NCBI GenBank assembly: GCA_964371945.1 | Contig: CAYJPA010000038.1 | Coordinates: forward strand, 1-51,873 | Length of the DNA stretch: 51,873 bases | From: CAYJPA01 sp964371945 | GTDB taxonomy: Bacteria > Chloroflexota > Chloroflexia > Thermomicrobiales > UBA6265 | Direction of reading: 5' to 3' | Shown here: positions 41,950 to 49,964 of the stretch, piece after piece | Layout of the letters: each line of letters begins with the position of its first letter | Position numbering within the stretch: the first letter of the stretch is position 1 | Translations under genes and position numbers: made by a program | The notes under the pieces: generated by a model | The model's database searches: none | What the model was told of the DNA's origin: nothing | What the model saw: the letters and a program-made list of their open reading frames with translations, nothing else

Positions 41950-42987
41950 TCGGCGTGTCTGGGATTGTGTCAACGTTCTGTCGACCAACGCGTAGATCTG
42001 ATCTGCGGGATGACGCAATATACCCGATTTGAGCTGCCGATCGGTTTCGATCGCGGTCTTCAGGAATGGTTTGGCTCCTCCGCGCAGTGCACGCAGGCTC
42101 TTCGAAACGGCGTGCATCCTGTTCGGATTTGAGAGTCCGAGTTGTCGTCCCGCTTCAACAGGGTCCACGCGGCCCGCGGATTCGAGCGCGGCCATCAACT
42201 CAGCCTGCTGAAACAACTGAGCGGAAATACGGCCCGAATCGTCGCCGTTTCCAATCGAGGTCGACAGCTCGCGGATCGCGGCGGTTCCCTCGCCGGCGAT
42301 CACCGCATCGATCAAAGGAAAGAGCCGGTCCGACTGACCGGCAGCGGTCATCTCATTGATATGACTGCGCTCGATCGCTCCGGGAAAAGCGGCCATCGCA
42401 AGTTTTCCGATCTCGTTCACGAATTGCTCGAGATCGGGCGGATGGTCATAGGCTGGGTTACTGGGGCGGGACGCCCAGGTGGTCGGGCAGAGTAGTCCGG
42501 CGAGCAACCGCGCATCCATGTCCGAGATCGTGCTGCCGGCATCGGTCGCGCGCTGTTTCATCCAGGAGACGAGCTCCGAGCCTCGCGGAGGTTCGCCCAG
42601 GATCACCTCCACATCTTTTGGAAGCATCTTCTTGACCGCGGCCGGCACAGACTGGATTCCGCGATCGGCAAAGATCGCGATGTTCTCAGGCTGAATCGCG
42701 CCAAGAACGCGAGACCAATCGACCGCGCCGGGTCGTTCGGTAGTCTCTTCGTCGTCTGATTCATTTGCGGCCCGTTTGCCCGAGCGAGTCATGAGGTCGT
42801 TGACAACTACTACCCGGCCGCTGCCGAAGAAGCCGGGGGTGCCGAGGGCGGCGACTATTTCATCGAGATTGGCGGCTTTCGCGTCGATCGTCGACGTGTT
42901 CAGACCATCGGGATCGTGCTGAGCTTTGATCCGCCCAATTGCCGTGCGCACCAGATAAGAATCCGGACCCGTGATAAGGATCAGCAT
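41935..42987 (-). CDS. holA: DNA polymerase III subunit delta
   Basis: A 350-residue clamp-loader delta subunit that opens the sliding clamp. The N-terminal domain starts MLILITGPDSYLVRTAIGRIK and carries GTPGFFGSGRVVVVNDL (about 48-64). A degenerate AAA+ core with helical middle (LEQFVNEIGKLAMAAFPGAIERSHI) follows, then a C-terminal oligomerisation domain (LFPLIDAVIAGEGTAAIREL). An acidic insertion near 72-84 (ANESDDEETTERPG) is not typical. ATG 42987 has no close Shine-Dalgarno. It overlaps the rpsT terminator at its 3' end. Confidence 0.88.
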   Translation of the reverse strand: MLILITGPDSYLVRTAIGRIKAQHDPDGLNTSTIDAKAANLDEIVAALGTPGFFGSGRVVVVNDLMTRSGKRAANESDDEETTERPGAVDWSRVLGAIQPENIAIFADRGIQSVPAAVKKMLPKDVEVILGEPPRGSELVSWMKQRATDAGSTISDMDARLLAGLLCPTTWASRPSNPAYDHPPDLEQFVNEIGKLAMAAFPGAIERSHINEMTAAGQSDRLFPLIDAVIAGEGTAAIRELSTSIGNGDDSGRISAQLFQQAELMAALESAGRVDPVEAGRQLGLSNPNRMHAVSKSLRALRGGAKPFLKTAIETDRQLKSGILRHPADQIYALVDRTLTQSQTRRNDGT

Positions 42988-43314
42988 CGTTTGTTAGCCG
43001 GCCTCTCGACGTCCAGGAGTGGAGGGTGGGGCGAACCCGCCTGTGCCGTGTGTAACGGAGCCTTGAACCTGCTTTCGCAGGTGGGCGCCGCGCCATCGCG
43101 GATAGTAGCCCAACGGTTAGCGGCTCCCGACTTCCAGTTTATCGGCTCAAGACACATCGGTCATCACGTACACCGCCGGCTCGACCCCAGGAGAGGCTAG
43201 CACGCACCGGTGGAGGCAACAAGGAGTGACCGCTGGAATGGTCTTTAGACGGATGTTCGTCGTAGCATGAGTCGCAGCAGGGGGTTTTTTGCATCACGAC
43301 CAAACGAGGAAACG
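42988..43314. other. Divergent holA-fabF intergenic region with tandem stem-loops
   Basis: About 327 bp. Near holA it has three consecutive small hairpins: GGCG-AACC-CGCC (43030-43041), CCGT-GTGTA-ACGG (43046-43058) and ACCTGC-TTTC-GCAGGT (43067-43082). On the minus strand the last has a GAAA loop, a GNRA type. A run of six T lies at 43285-43290 on the fabF side. The hairpins would fall in the holA leader. Confidence 0.4.
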
Positions 43315-44565
43315 ATGTCGGAGCAGCGAAGACGGGTAGTCGTGACCGGGATGGGTGCGGTGTGCCCCATAGGATTGACGATCGACGAATTGTGGGCGGG
43401 TATTTCTTCTGGACGCTCTGGTGTCCGTCCGATCACGCGCTTTGACGCGACCGGGTTCGAAACGACGTTTGCCGGCGAGGTGGACGGTTTCGACCCAGCG
43501 GCAAGCGTTGGTCGCAAGGAGGCGAGGCGGATGGACCGCTATGCGCAGTTCGCGGTTGCCGCGACGCTGCAGGCGGCAGAACAAGCGGGTCTGGCGAACG
43601 GCGGATTCGAGCCGACCCGCGCTGGAGTGCTCATGGGAACCGGCATGGGAGCGCTGGAGACGCTCGAACAAGGGGCCGAAACGCTGGCAGCGCAGGGTCC
43701 GCGCAGGCTAAGTCCGTTCTTCGCGCCGATGGTCTTGCCGAACATGGCGGCTGGAATGACCGCGATCCATGTGGGCGCCAAGGGCCCGTGTGTGGCGACC
43801 GCGTCGGCTTGCGCCAGCGCCGCTCACGCTATCGGAGAGGCAGCACGGGTCATTCGCGACGATTCGGCAGATGTGATGTTCGCCGGCGGCGCCGATGCGC
43901 CAATCACGAAGCTCGGGATCGGCGGTTTCAACGCGATGGGCGCGCTCTCGACTCGGAACGATGATCCGCGGCGCGCAAGCCGGCCGTTTGACGCGGATCG
44001 TGACGGATTCGTGCTTGCCGAGGGCGGCGCGACGCTTGTGCTGGAAGAGCGCGATCATGCGATTGAACGCGGGGCGACGATCCTGGGCGAGATTCTCGGG
44101 TATGGCTCCACCGACGATGCGAATCACATGGTGCAGCCGGCGCCGGGTGGCGAGGGGATCGCGCGGGCAATCGGTATTGCTCTCGCCGAAGCAGGATTAA
44201 TTCCGAGCCAGATCGACTATGTAAATGCCCACGGCACCTCGACTCAGATGAATGAGAAGCTCGAAACGGCGGGGTTGAAGGCGGCGCTCGGCGAATCCGC
44301 GTACAAGATTCCGGTCAGCTCGACCAAGTCGATGACCGGGCATCTGTTGGGCGCGGCGGGATCGCTCGAGGCTGCAATCTCTTTGCTGGCAATCCGGCAT
44401 CAATGTTTGCCGCCGACGATCAACTATGAGACGGTCGACCCCGATTGCGATCTGGACTACGTGCCGAACACCGCCCGATCGGCGGAGATGCGATACGTTC
44501 TGAGCAACTCGATGGGCTTCGGTGGTCATAACGTGGCACTGATTTTCAGCCCTGGGACCCTGTAG
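43315..44565 (+). CDS. fabF: Beta-ketoacyl-ACP synthase II
   Basis: A 416-residue condensing enzyme that elongates fatty acyl-ACP with malonyl-ACP. The opening VVVTGMGAVCPIG is typical. The active-site Cys is in TASACASAAHAIGEA (about residue 165), the two His residues in YVNAHGTSTQMNE (about 304) and SMTGHLLGAAGS (about 341), and the C-terminal SNSMGFGGHNVALIF is intact. ATG 43315 follows GAGG by five bases; the longer frame to 43267 is not supported. No other fab genes are adjacent. It is convergent with the sigma factor gene. Confidence 0.95.
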   Translation: MSEQRRRVVVTGMGAVCPIGLTIDELWAGISSGRSGVRPITRFDATGFETTFAGEVDGFDPAASVGRKEARRMDRYAQFAVAATLQAAEQAGLANGGFEPTRAGVLMGTGMGALETLEQGAETLAAQGPRRLSPFFAPMVLPNMAAGMTAIHVGAKGPCVATASACASAAHAIGEAARVIRDDSADVMFAGGADAPITKLGIGGFNAMGALSTRNDDPRRASRPFDADRDGFVLAEGGATLVLEERDHAIERGATILGEILGYGSTDDANHMVQPAPGGEGIARAIGIALAEAGLIPSQIDYVNAHGTSTQMNEKLETAGLKAALGESAYKIPVSSTKSMTGHLLGAAGSLEAAISLLAIRHQCLPPTINYETVDPDCDLDYVPNTARSAEMRYVLSNSMGFGGHNVALIFSPGTL

Positions 44566-44698
44566 CGCCGGACCTATGTGTCCGACTGTTCGAGGTATCG
44601 GTGTTGCATTGGGTCCCCGACGACTGAATCGCCGTCCCGTGGCCAAGTCGTCGAGTAGGGACGGGGTCGAGCACACGGGATCGACGCTACTGGGCACA

Positions 44699-44728
44699 TG
44701 AAAATGCCGGCGCAAGTGCACCGGCATT
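44699..44728 (-). terminator. Terminator of the rpoD-type gene
   Basis: On the minus strand AATGCCGG pairs with CCGGCATT, extended by GCA/TGC after one mismatch (44703-44728), and TTTTC follows. It begins 24 bp past the sigma factor stop and faces fabF from the other side. Confidence 0.75.
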
Positions 44729-44751
44729 CAAATACCTGAACTCGCTGAAGG

Positions 44752-45891
44752 CTATTCGAGATAGCCTCGGAGCTTGCGACTGTAGGTCGGGTGGCGGAGC
44801 TTGCGGAGCGCTTTGGCCTCGATTTGGCGAATTCGCTCGCGTGTAATGCCAAACTCGCGACCGACCTCTTCGAGCGTGCGGAACTTGCCGTCCTCGAGAC
44901 CGAAACGGAGCACGATGATTTTGCGCTCGCGATCGGTCAGCTTTCCGAGCGCTTCTGAGATTTGTGATTTGAGCAACTGTTGCGATGCGAGCTCCAACGG
45001 CGCCGGCATCGAAACATCCTCGATGAAGTCGCCGAGGAAGGCGTCGCCTTCCGAGCCAACTGGGGCCTCAAGCGAGACCGGATGCCGTGCAACATCGAGC
45101 ACCTGACGGACTTTGTCGTCCGTGATGTCCATCGCGCGGGCGATCTCTTCTTGAGTCGGTTCGCGCTCGAGAATTTGCTGTAACCGATGGCTGGTTTTGC
45201 GAACGCGATTGATGGTTTCGCCGACGTGGACCGGAAGCCGAATCGTCCGGCTTTGATCCGAGATAGCGCGGGTGATCGCCTGTCTGATCCACCAGGTGGC
45301 ATAGGTGCTGAATTTGAATCCGCGGGTGTAATCGAATTTGTCGGTGGCCTTCATTAGGCCGATGTTGCCCTCCTGGATCAAGTCCAGGAAGGAGAGACCG
45401 CGACCAACGTATTTTTTCGCCACAGAGACGACGAGGCGAAGATTGGCCTGAATGAGGTGGGCGCGAGCCTTGTCGGCATCGATCATGTCCGCTTCGAGCG
45501 TCGATCGCTCAATCGCGGTCAGCGTCTCAGTCTGAAGACCGGTTTCGGCGGCCTTGCCGCGCTCCATACGCTTGGAGAGCCAAACCTCTTCGGCCATCGT
45601 CAGGAGATCGGTTTCGCCAATTTCGTGCAAGTACAGCCGGACCGAATCACCAACCGCGAGCGCCGCGGCTTCGACGATCTCCAGACGCCCGGTGACCGCG
45701 ATCTCTTTGATGCGGCCGTTCGAAGTCGCCGTGGGGGCCTGATCGAGTACCTCGATGCCTTCTGAAACAAGCCAGGAATAGAGATCGTCTAATCGCTCGA
45801 TTTGCTCTTCCGCATTGGGAAAGAGTGCAATGATCTCGTCAGAAAGGAGATAGCCCTGATCTTTTCCCTTTTCGAGCAGGCTCGTGACCAT
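44752..45891 (-). CDS. rpoD: RNA polymerase primary sigma factor (sigma-70 / RpoD-SigA type)
   Basis: A 379-residue group 1 sigma factor. Region 1.1 is short. Region 1.2 has DSVRLYLHEIG; region 2 has ANLRLVVSVAKKYVGRGLSFLDLIQEGN and the -10-recognition helix FKFSTYATWWIRQAI. Region 3 includes RKTSHRLQQILEREPTQEEIA. Region 4 ends in the -35-recognition helix EVGREFGITRERIRQIEAKALRKLRHP. These are near-identical to housekeeping sigma factors, so it probably directs most promoters here. ATG 45891 is preceded by AGGTGG. The leader carries a terminator and a short in-frame ORF. dnaG, its common partner, is absent. Confidence 0.93.
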   Translation of the reverse strand: MVTSLLEKGKDQGYLLSDEIIALFPNAEEQIERLDDLYSWLVSEGIEVLDQAPTATSNGRIKEIAVTGRLEIVEAAALAVGDSVRLYLHEIGETDLLTMAEEVWLSKRMERGKAAETGLQTETLTAIERSTLEADMIDADKARAHLIQANLRLVVSVAKKYVGRGLSFLDLIQEGNIGLMKATDKFDYTRGFKFSTYATWWIRQAITRAISDQSRTIRLPVHVGETINRVRKTSHRLQQILEREPTQEEIARAMDITDDKVRQVLDVARHPVSLEAPVGSEGDAFLGDFIEDVSMPAPLELASQQLLKSQISEALGKLTDRERKIIVLRFGLEDGKFRTLEEVGREFGITRERIRQIEAKALRKLRHPTYSRKLRGYLE

Positions 45892-45897
45892 GGATCG

Positions 45898-46074
45898 TTA
45901 CACCACCTGATTCGATTGCGGGTTGACTCTGAGCGACGGATTGGCGCCAGCCCCGCGCGTCAAACAAAAACCCCAGGCAAGCAGCCAGGGGTGAATCGAG
46001 GTATCAAATCGGGCGGCGCGTGGGGGCTCTGGGCGGACATTTCCCCTGCTCTCATCGACATTCGCGGAGTCCAT
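45898..46074 (-). CDS. Possible 58-residue upstream ORF in the rpoD leader
   Basis: An ATG at 46074 opens 58 codons in the same phase as rpoD and stops with TAA six bases before its ATG. The terminator hairpin is embedded in it, where it encodes HPWLLAWGF. It is too short and atypical to call a gene with confidence. No family is recognised, and its ATG almost coincides with the predicted transcription start. It could be a regulatory leader peptide or chance. Confidence 0.25.
   Translation of the reverse strand: MDSANVDESRGNVRPEPPRAARFDTSIHPWLLAWGFCLTRGAGANPSLRVNPQSNQVV
45961..45992 (-). terminator. Canonical intrinsic terminator inside the rpoD leader
   Basis: On the minus strand ACCCC-T-GGC, loop TGCTT, GCC-T-GGGGT is followed by TTTTGTTTG. 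It lies about 70 bp before the rpoD ATG and about 85 bp after a promoter on the same strand. No minus-strand gene lies upstream that it could end, so attenuation or a short RNA is likely. Confidence 0.75.
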
Positions 46075-46082
46075 AGGGGTGT

Positions 46083-46111
46083 AGTCTACTAGAAATTTTC
46101 GCTCATTTCAA
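46083..46111 (-). promoter_or_regulatory. Putative promoter of the rpoD-type gene
   Basis: On the minus strand TTGAAA (46111-46106) and TAGACT (46088-46083) are spaced by 17 bp. Transcription would start near 46076, about 185 bp before the sigma factor ATG. A minus-strand transcript would meet the terminator at 45992-45961. Confidence 0.55.
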
Positions 46112-46146
46112 GCGTTTGTGAGTTGCTTACACGATATGCATCAGAG

Positions 46147-46176
46147 ATCGGGACGGCTGAAACCCGATGGTATACT
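46147..46176 (+). promoter_or_regulatory. Extended -10 promoter of yebC with an inverted repeat
   Basis: TGG TATACT (46168-46176) is an extended -10. A 6-bp inverted repeat, ATCGGG (46147-46152) and CCCGAT (46163-46168), covers the region between -35 and -10. No good -35 is seen. The leader to the yebC ATG is about 35 bp. Confidence 0.5.
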
Positions 46177-46217
46177 CGCGCAAGCGAGGTATGGGTTCAA
46201 CCCGTGGAGTACATGCT

Positions 46218-46964
46218 ATGTCCGGACACTCAAAATGGGCGACGATCAAGCGAGCGAAGGGAGCGACCGATGCAAAACGTGGTCAGCTCTTCACCAAGCT
46301 GGCAAGGGAGATCACCGTTGCCGCACGCTCTGGTTTGCCGGACCCTGAAAGCAATGCCCGGCTCCGGATTGCGGTGCAAAAGGCGCGCGCGGAGAACATG
46401 CCAAAAGACAATATCGATCGAGCGATCGAGCGCGCAAAGGGTGGAACCGGCGGCGAATCGCTCGACGAGCTCTTCTATGAGGGATACGGTCCCGGCGGGA
46501 TCGCCTTCATGATTCAGGCAATGACCGACAACCGAAACCGCACCGTGGGTGAGGTCCGCGCGGCATTCACTCGTGGCGGGGGCACCCTCGGCACGGACGG
46601 CGCGGTTGCGTGGATGTTCGATTCGGTCGGACAAATCGTCGCGAGTCCCGGCAAGCTCGATCCCGAAGCAGTCGCGCTCCTGGCAATCGACGCCGGCGCG
46701 CTCGAGTTCGAGATCGAGGACGACGCCGTCATCGTCTATACGGAGCAACAGGATCTGCACAAAGTGCAGGAACAGCTCTCGGAAACTGGTCTCGAGATCG
46801 AATCCTCGGAACTGATCATGAAACCGAAGGACCCGATCACGCCGGACACCGATCTTGCGGTGAAAGTCATCCGGTTGGTTGAGCGGCTCGAGGATCTCGA
46901 CGACGTCCAAACCGTCTACACGAACATGAACCTCACGGACGACGTACTCGCTCAGGTCAGCTAG
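46218..46964 (+). CDS. YebC/PmpR family DNA-binding protein
   Basis: A 248-residue member of the YebC/PmpR family, described as transcription regulators and, for some members, as factors that ease ribosome stalling. It starts MSGHSKWATIKRAKGATDAKRG. It has KARAENMPKDNIDRAIERAKGG (about 54-75) and YEGYGPGGIAFMIQAMTDNRNRT (about 87-109), the most conserved blocks. Length fits the family. ATG 46218 has GGAG eight bases upstream. ruvC follows 11 bp later, the usual yebC-ruvC order. Confidence 0.93.
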   Translation: MSGHSKWATIKRAKGATDAKRGQLFTKLAREITVAARSGLPDPESNARLRIAVQKARAENMPKDNIDRAIERAKGGTGGESLDELFYEGYGPGGIAFMIQAMTDNRNRTVGEVRAAFTRGGGTLGTDGAVAWMFDSVGQIVASPGKLDPEAVALLAIDAGALEFEIEDDAVIVYTEQQDLHKVQEQLSETGLEIESSELIMKPKDPITPDTDLAVKVIRLVERLEDLDDVQTVYTNMNLTDDVLAQVS

Positions 46965-46975
46965 GAACGCACTTC

Positions 46976-47473
46976 TTGATAACCCTCGGCATCGACCCCG
47001 GCACCGCGAGACTCGGGTATGGGCTGATCGAGGCCGGGGAGAGCCCGACGTTGATCGATTGCGGCGTGATCGAAACCGCGGCGGCGGCGGATATGCCCGC
47101 CCGGCTTTCGGGTTTGTATGATGCAGTCGCTGGATTAATCGCGGATCACCGGCCGGATGTGCTGGCGATTGAGCAGCTCTTTTTCGCCCGGAATGTAACG
47201 ACCGCGATCAGCGTCGGCCAGGCCCGCGGGGTCGTGCTATTGGCGGCGGCCAAAGTTGGTCTCACGGTCGCTGAATACAGCCCGTCGCAGGTCAAACACG
47301 CGGTGGCAGGCTATGGAAAGGCCGACAAGAATCAAATCCAGGAGATGGTACGGATCATCCTTGGACTCGACTTTCCACCTCAGCCAGATGACGCCGCGGA
47401 TGCGCTAGCGATCGCGCTGTGTCATTCCCAACGAGCGGCGTTTGCCGAACACACGGGCCGGACGGCATGGTAG
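46976..47473 (+). CDS. ruvC: Holliday junction endonuclease RuvC
   Basis: A 165-residue endonuclease that resolves four-way junctions with RuvAB. The RNase H-like fold starts LGIDPGTARLGYG with catalytic Asp7, then IEQLFFARN (Glu near 66) and the C-terminal acidic pair in QPDDAADALAIALCH (near 138-141). The start is TTG 46976, required to keep the family N-terminus. It overlaps tlyA by seven bases. ruvA and ruvB are not in the window. Confidence 0.93.
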   Translation: MITLGIDPGTARLGYGLIEAGESPTLIDCGVIETAAAADMPARLSGLYDAVAGLIADHRPDVLAIEQLFFARNVTTAISVGQARGVVLLAAAKVGLTVAEYSPSQVKHAVAGYGKADKNQIQEMVRIILGLDFPPQPDDAADALAIALCHSQRAAFAEHTGRTAW

Positions 47474-48273
47474 CTGATCTCGCGACAATCACGAAACAAC
47501 GGCTCGACCTGGCGGTGACCGGACGGGGATTGAGCGACACGCGCTCGAGAGCTCGCGCGCTGATTCTGGCGGGAGATATCCTGGTGAACGGCGTTGCGGT
47601 TGTTCATGCCGGCTCGATCGTTCGGGATTCGGACGTCATCGAACTGAAATCGCGGCCACGGTTTGTCAGCCGCGGCGGTGAAAAGCTGGATCACGCGCTC
47701 AGTTTCTTCGACGTCGACGTGAACGGGATGGTTTGCGCCGATCTTGGCGCCAGCACAGGTGGGTTCACCGACTGCCTCGTGCAGCGTGGGGCCGCTCGCG
47801 TTTATGCGGTCGATGTGGGGTACGGGCAGATCGATGAGCGGATGCGCGCCGACGATCGCGTGGTGGTGATGGAGCGCGTCAATGCCCGCTACCTGGAGTC
47901 GCTGCCGGAACCGGTTGATCTCGTCGTGATCGATGTTTCGTTCATTTCATTGAGTCTGATCCTGCCGGTTGCCGCCAAGATTCTCGGTCCATACGGCCGT
48001 TGCGTTCCGCTGATCAAGCCGCAATTCGAGGCAGGACGGAAAGATGTCGGGAAAGGCGGAGTCGTCCGAGATCCTGTAATTCACCGGCGGGTTCTGCGCG
48101 AGGCGGCGAACTATGCACAAGCGAATGGCTTTCGCGTCGACGGCCTGGTCAAATCGCCGCTGACGGGCGCCTCGGGGAATGTCGAATTTCTAGCGAGCCT
48201 CAGCATGTCTTCTGACGACAAGTTCGCCGATTCCGTGGACGAAATGATCGCGGAACTGGCGCTCAGCTCATGA
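47467..48273 (+). CDS. tlyA: TlyA-family rRNA 2'-O-methyltransferase
   Basis: A 268-residue protein with an N-terminal S4 RNA-binding domain (about 1-60, RLDLAVTGRGLSDTRSRARALILAGDILVNG) and an RrmJ-like methyltransferase domain. The latter shows FVSRGGEKLDHAL, the SAM site CADLGASTGGFTDCLVQRGA (about 93-112), DVSFISL and LIKPQFEAGR. TlyA proteins methylate cytidines in 16S and/or 23S rRNA; older annotation calls them haemolysins. ATG 47467 overlaps the ruvC stop. The larB ATG overlaps its TGA by four bases. Confidence 0.92.
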   Translation: MVADLATITKQRLDLAVTGRGLSDTRSRARALILAGDILVNGVAVVHAGSIVRDSDVIELKSRPRFVSRGGEKLDHALSFFDVDVNGMVCADLGASTGGFTDCLVQRGAARVYAVDVGYGQIDERMRADDRVVVMERVNARYLESLPEPVDLVVIDVSFISLSLILPVAAKILGPYGRCVPLIKPQFEAGRKDVGKGGVVRDPVIHRRVLREAANYAQANGFRVDGLVKSPLTGASGNVEFLASLSMSSDDKFADSVDEMIAELALSS

Positions 48274-49025
48274 TTTGGAACACGCGACCGTTCGATTCGG
48301 TGCGTCAAGCGCTCTCGGACGCCGGGTCGAACGACGGAGCGGAATCGGTTCGGCTCGATCCGGGCCGACTGTCTCGTACCGGTGTGCCCGAGCTCATTCT
48401 GGCCGGGAGTAAAACGAGCGCTGAGGTTCACCGGAGCCTTGTCCGGCTCGCGACCGCGATTGGGCGTGCAACGGCGACACGATGCCGCGACGATCAACTG
48501 ATTGAGCTTCCTGGCACCTTCGCGGATGGCGCCTTCACGGTCGAAGTCCATAATGAGGCCAGAGCAATAACGGTTTCGGTGCCGGAGCATGAGCGCCGTT
48601 ACACTGGCGGACGGGTCGCCGTGATTACCGCCGGTTCCTCAGACATCCCGGTCGCGCTCGAGGCTGCATTGATCGCGCGTGAGATGGGGTGCGAGGTCTT
48701 CGAAGTACGCGATGTCGGTGTCGCGGGATTGCACCGGCTCGTTCGCCCGTTGGAGCAATTAGCGGAGTCGCAAGTGGACGTTATCGTGGTTGCCGCGGGC
48801 ATGGACGGCGCATTGCCGAGCGTCGTGGCCGGGCTGGTGCCAGTCCCGGTAATTGGGCTTCCGACTTCAGTCGGATATGGTCACGGCGGTAGCGGCGAGG
48901 GCGCACTGACCACGATGTTGCAGTCGTGTGCGCCGGGCCTCGTCGTGGTCAACATCGACAACGGCGTCGGCGCGGGAGCTGCCGCGGCCAAGATCGCGAA
49001 TCTCGCGGCTTCGGAACGTCGTTAA
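48270..49025 (+). CDS. larB: LarB family protein (nickel-pincer cofactor biosynthesis)
   Basis: A 251-residue protein. LarB carboxylates nicotinic acid adenine dinucleotide in making the nickel-pincer nucleotide of lactate racemase-type enzymes. The N-terminal part has LDPGRLSRTGVPELILAGSKT (about 31-49). The C-terminal PurE-like domain begins VAVITAGSSDIPVALEAAL (about 116) and ends in GLPTSVGYGHGGSGEGALTTML and VVNIDNGVGAGAAAA, both typical. larC and larE are not nearby. It overlaps tlyA upstream, and its stop codon overlaps that of the convergent meaB. Confidence 0.87.
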   Translation: MIWNTRPFDSVRQALSDAGSNDGAESVRLDPGRLSRTGVPELILAGSKTSAEVHRSLVRLATAIGRATATRCRDDQLIELPGTFADGAFTVEVHNEARAITVSVPEHERRYTGGRVAVITAGSSDIPVALEAALIAREMGCEVFEVRDVGVAGLHRLVRPLEQLAESQVDVIVVAAGMDGALPSVVAGLVPVPVIGLPTSVGYGHGGSGEGALTTMLQSCAPGLVVVNIDNGVGAGAAAAKIANLAASERR

Positions 49026-49963
49026 TGCTCGAGCGACCAGTTTGCCAGGATTCGAGTCGCCGCCGTTTGCGGCGTGCACTGACGGTTCGCGACTCTGTCT
49101 ATTAGCACGTCCGTGGCGACCGCTCGTTTCTCCGACGCCAAACGCAGGTCAAGGAGTTTCTGAAGTTGGCGCGCGATCTCCTTTTCGGCAACCGATCGTC
49201 TCCGGGTCGCCAGGTTTCCGGTCTCGATTAGCCAGATTCGATGACGCTCCAGTTCGCTCACGAGGGTGTCAATACCTGAGTCGTTCCTGGCGGAAACGGC
49301 AACCACGGGAGGCGCCCAGTCACGGCCGGCCGGTGAGAGCGTCAGCAGCGCCCGTATTTCGCGCGCGGTTGCCTGGGCATCGGGCAAATCGGATTTGTTG
49401 ACGGCGTATATGTCGGCGATTTCCAGCACACCGGCTTTGAGCGCCTGCACGCCGTCGCCGAAACCCGGCACCTGCACGAGAACGACTGACTCGACATAAT
49501 GCACGATGGCGATCTCTTCCTGACCGGTTCCGACCGTTTCGACCAGAACGATGTCGTAGCCGGCCGCATCGAACAGGTGCATCAGCCCCGCGGTTGTGGG
49601 GGCGAGGCCGCCTGTCCGACCCCGGGTGGCGGCACTTCTGATGAAGACGCCTGGGTCGCCCTGGTGCTGAAGCATGCGAATGCGGTCGCCGAGGGTGGCG
49701 CCGCCGGAGAGGGGACTCGAAGGATCGATCGCGATGACCGCGACGGTTTTACCTACGGCGCGCCAGGCAGCGACCATTTCATTCACGAGCGAGCTCTTCC
49801 CCGCGCCGGGTGGACCGGTCACACCGACGGTGTGCGCTCGGCCGGAAAGTGGGTAGAGGCGTTCGAGCGCCACTTGCGCGAGCGCGCTGTCGTTCTCGAT
49901 GTTGGTTGCCAGACGCGAAAGAGAGCGGATGTTCCCGCCGAGAGCTTCGTCGACGAGTCCCAT
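49022..49963 (-). CDS. meaB: MeaB/ArgK-family GTPase, mutase chaperone
   Basis: A 313-residue G3E GTPase that loads and protects B12-dependent acyl-CoA mutases. It has the P-loop GVTGPPGAGKSSLVNEM (about 46-62), AIDPSSPLSGGATLGDRIRM, ETVGTGQEEIAIVHYV (about 145-160) and NKSDLPDAQA. ATG 49963 is one base after the stop of the B12-binding subunit gene, so translation is coupled. The very long frame upstream to 50170 is a shadow of that gene. Its stop overlaps the larB stop on the other strand. Confidence 0.93.
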   Translation of the reverse strand: MGLVDEALGGNIRSLSRLATNIENDSALAQVALERLYPLSGRAHTVGVTGPPGAGKSSLVNEMVAAWRAVGKTVAVIAIDPSSPLSGGATLGDRIRMLQHQGDPGVFIRSAATRGRTGGLAPTTAGLMHLFDAAGYDIVLVETVGTGQEEIAIVHYVESVVLVQVPGFGDGVQALKAGVLEIADIYAVNKSDLPDAQATAREIRALLTLSPAGRDWAPPVVAVSARNDSGIDTLVSELERHRIWLIETGNLATRRRSVAEKEIARQLQKLLDLRLASEKRAVATDVLIDRVANRQCTPQTAATRILANWSLEH

Positions 49964-49964
49964 G

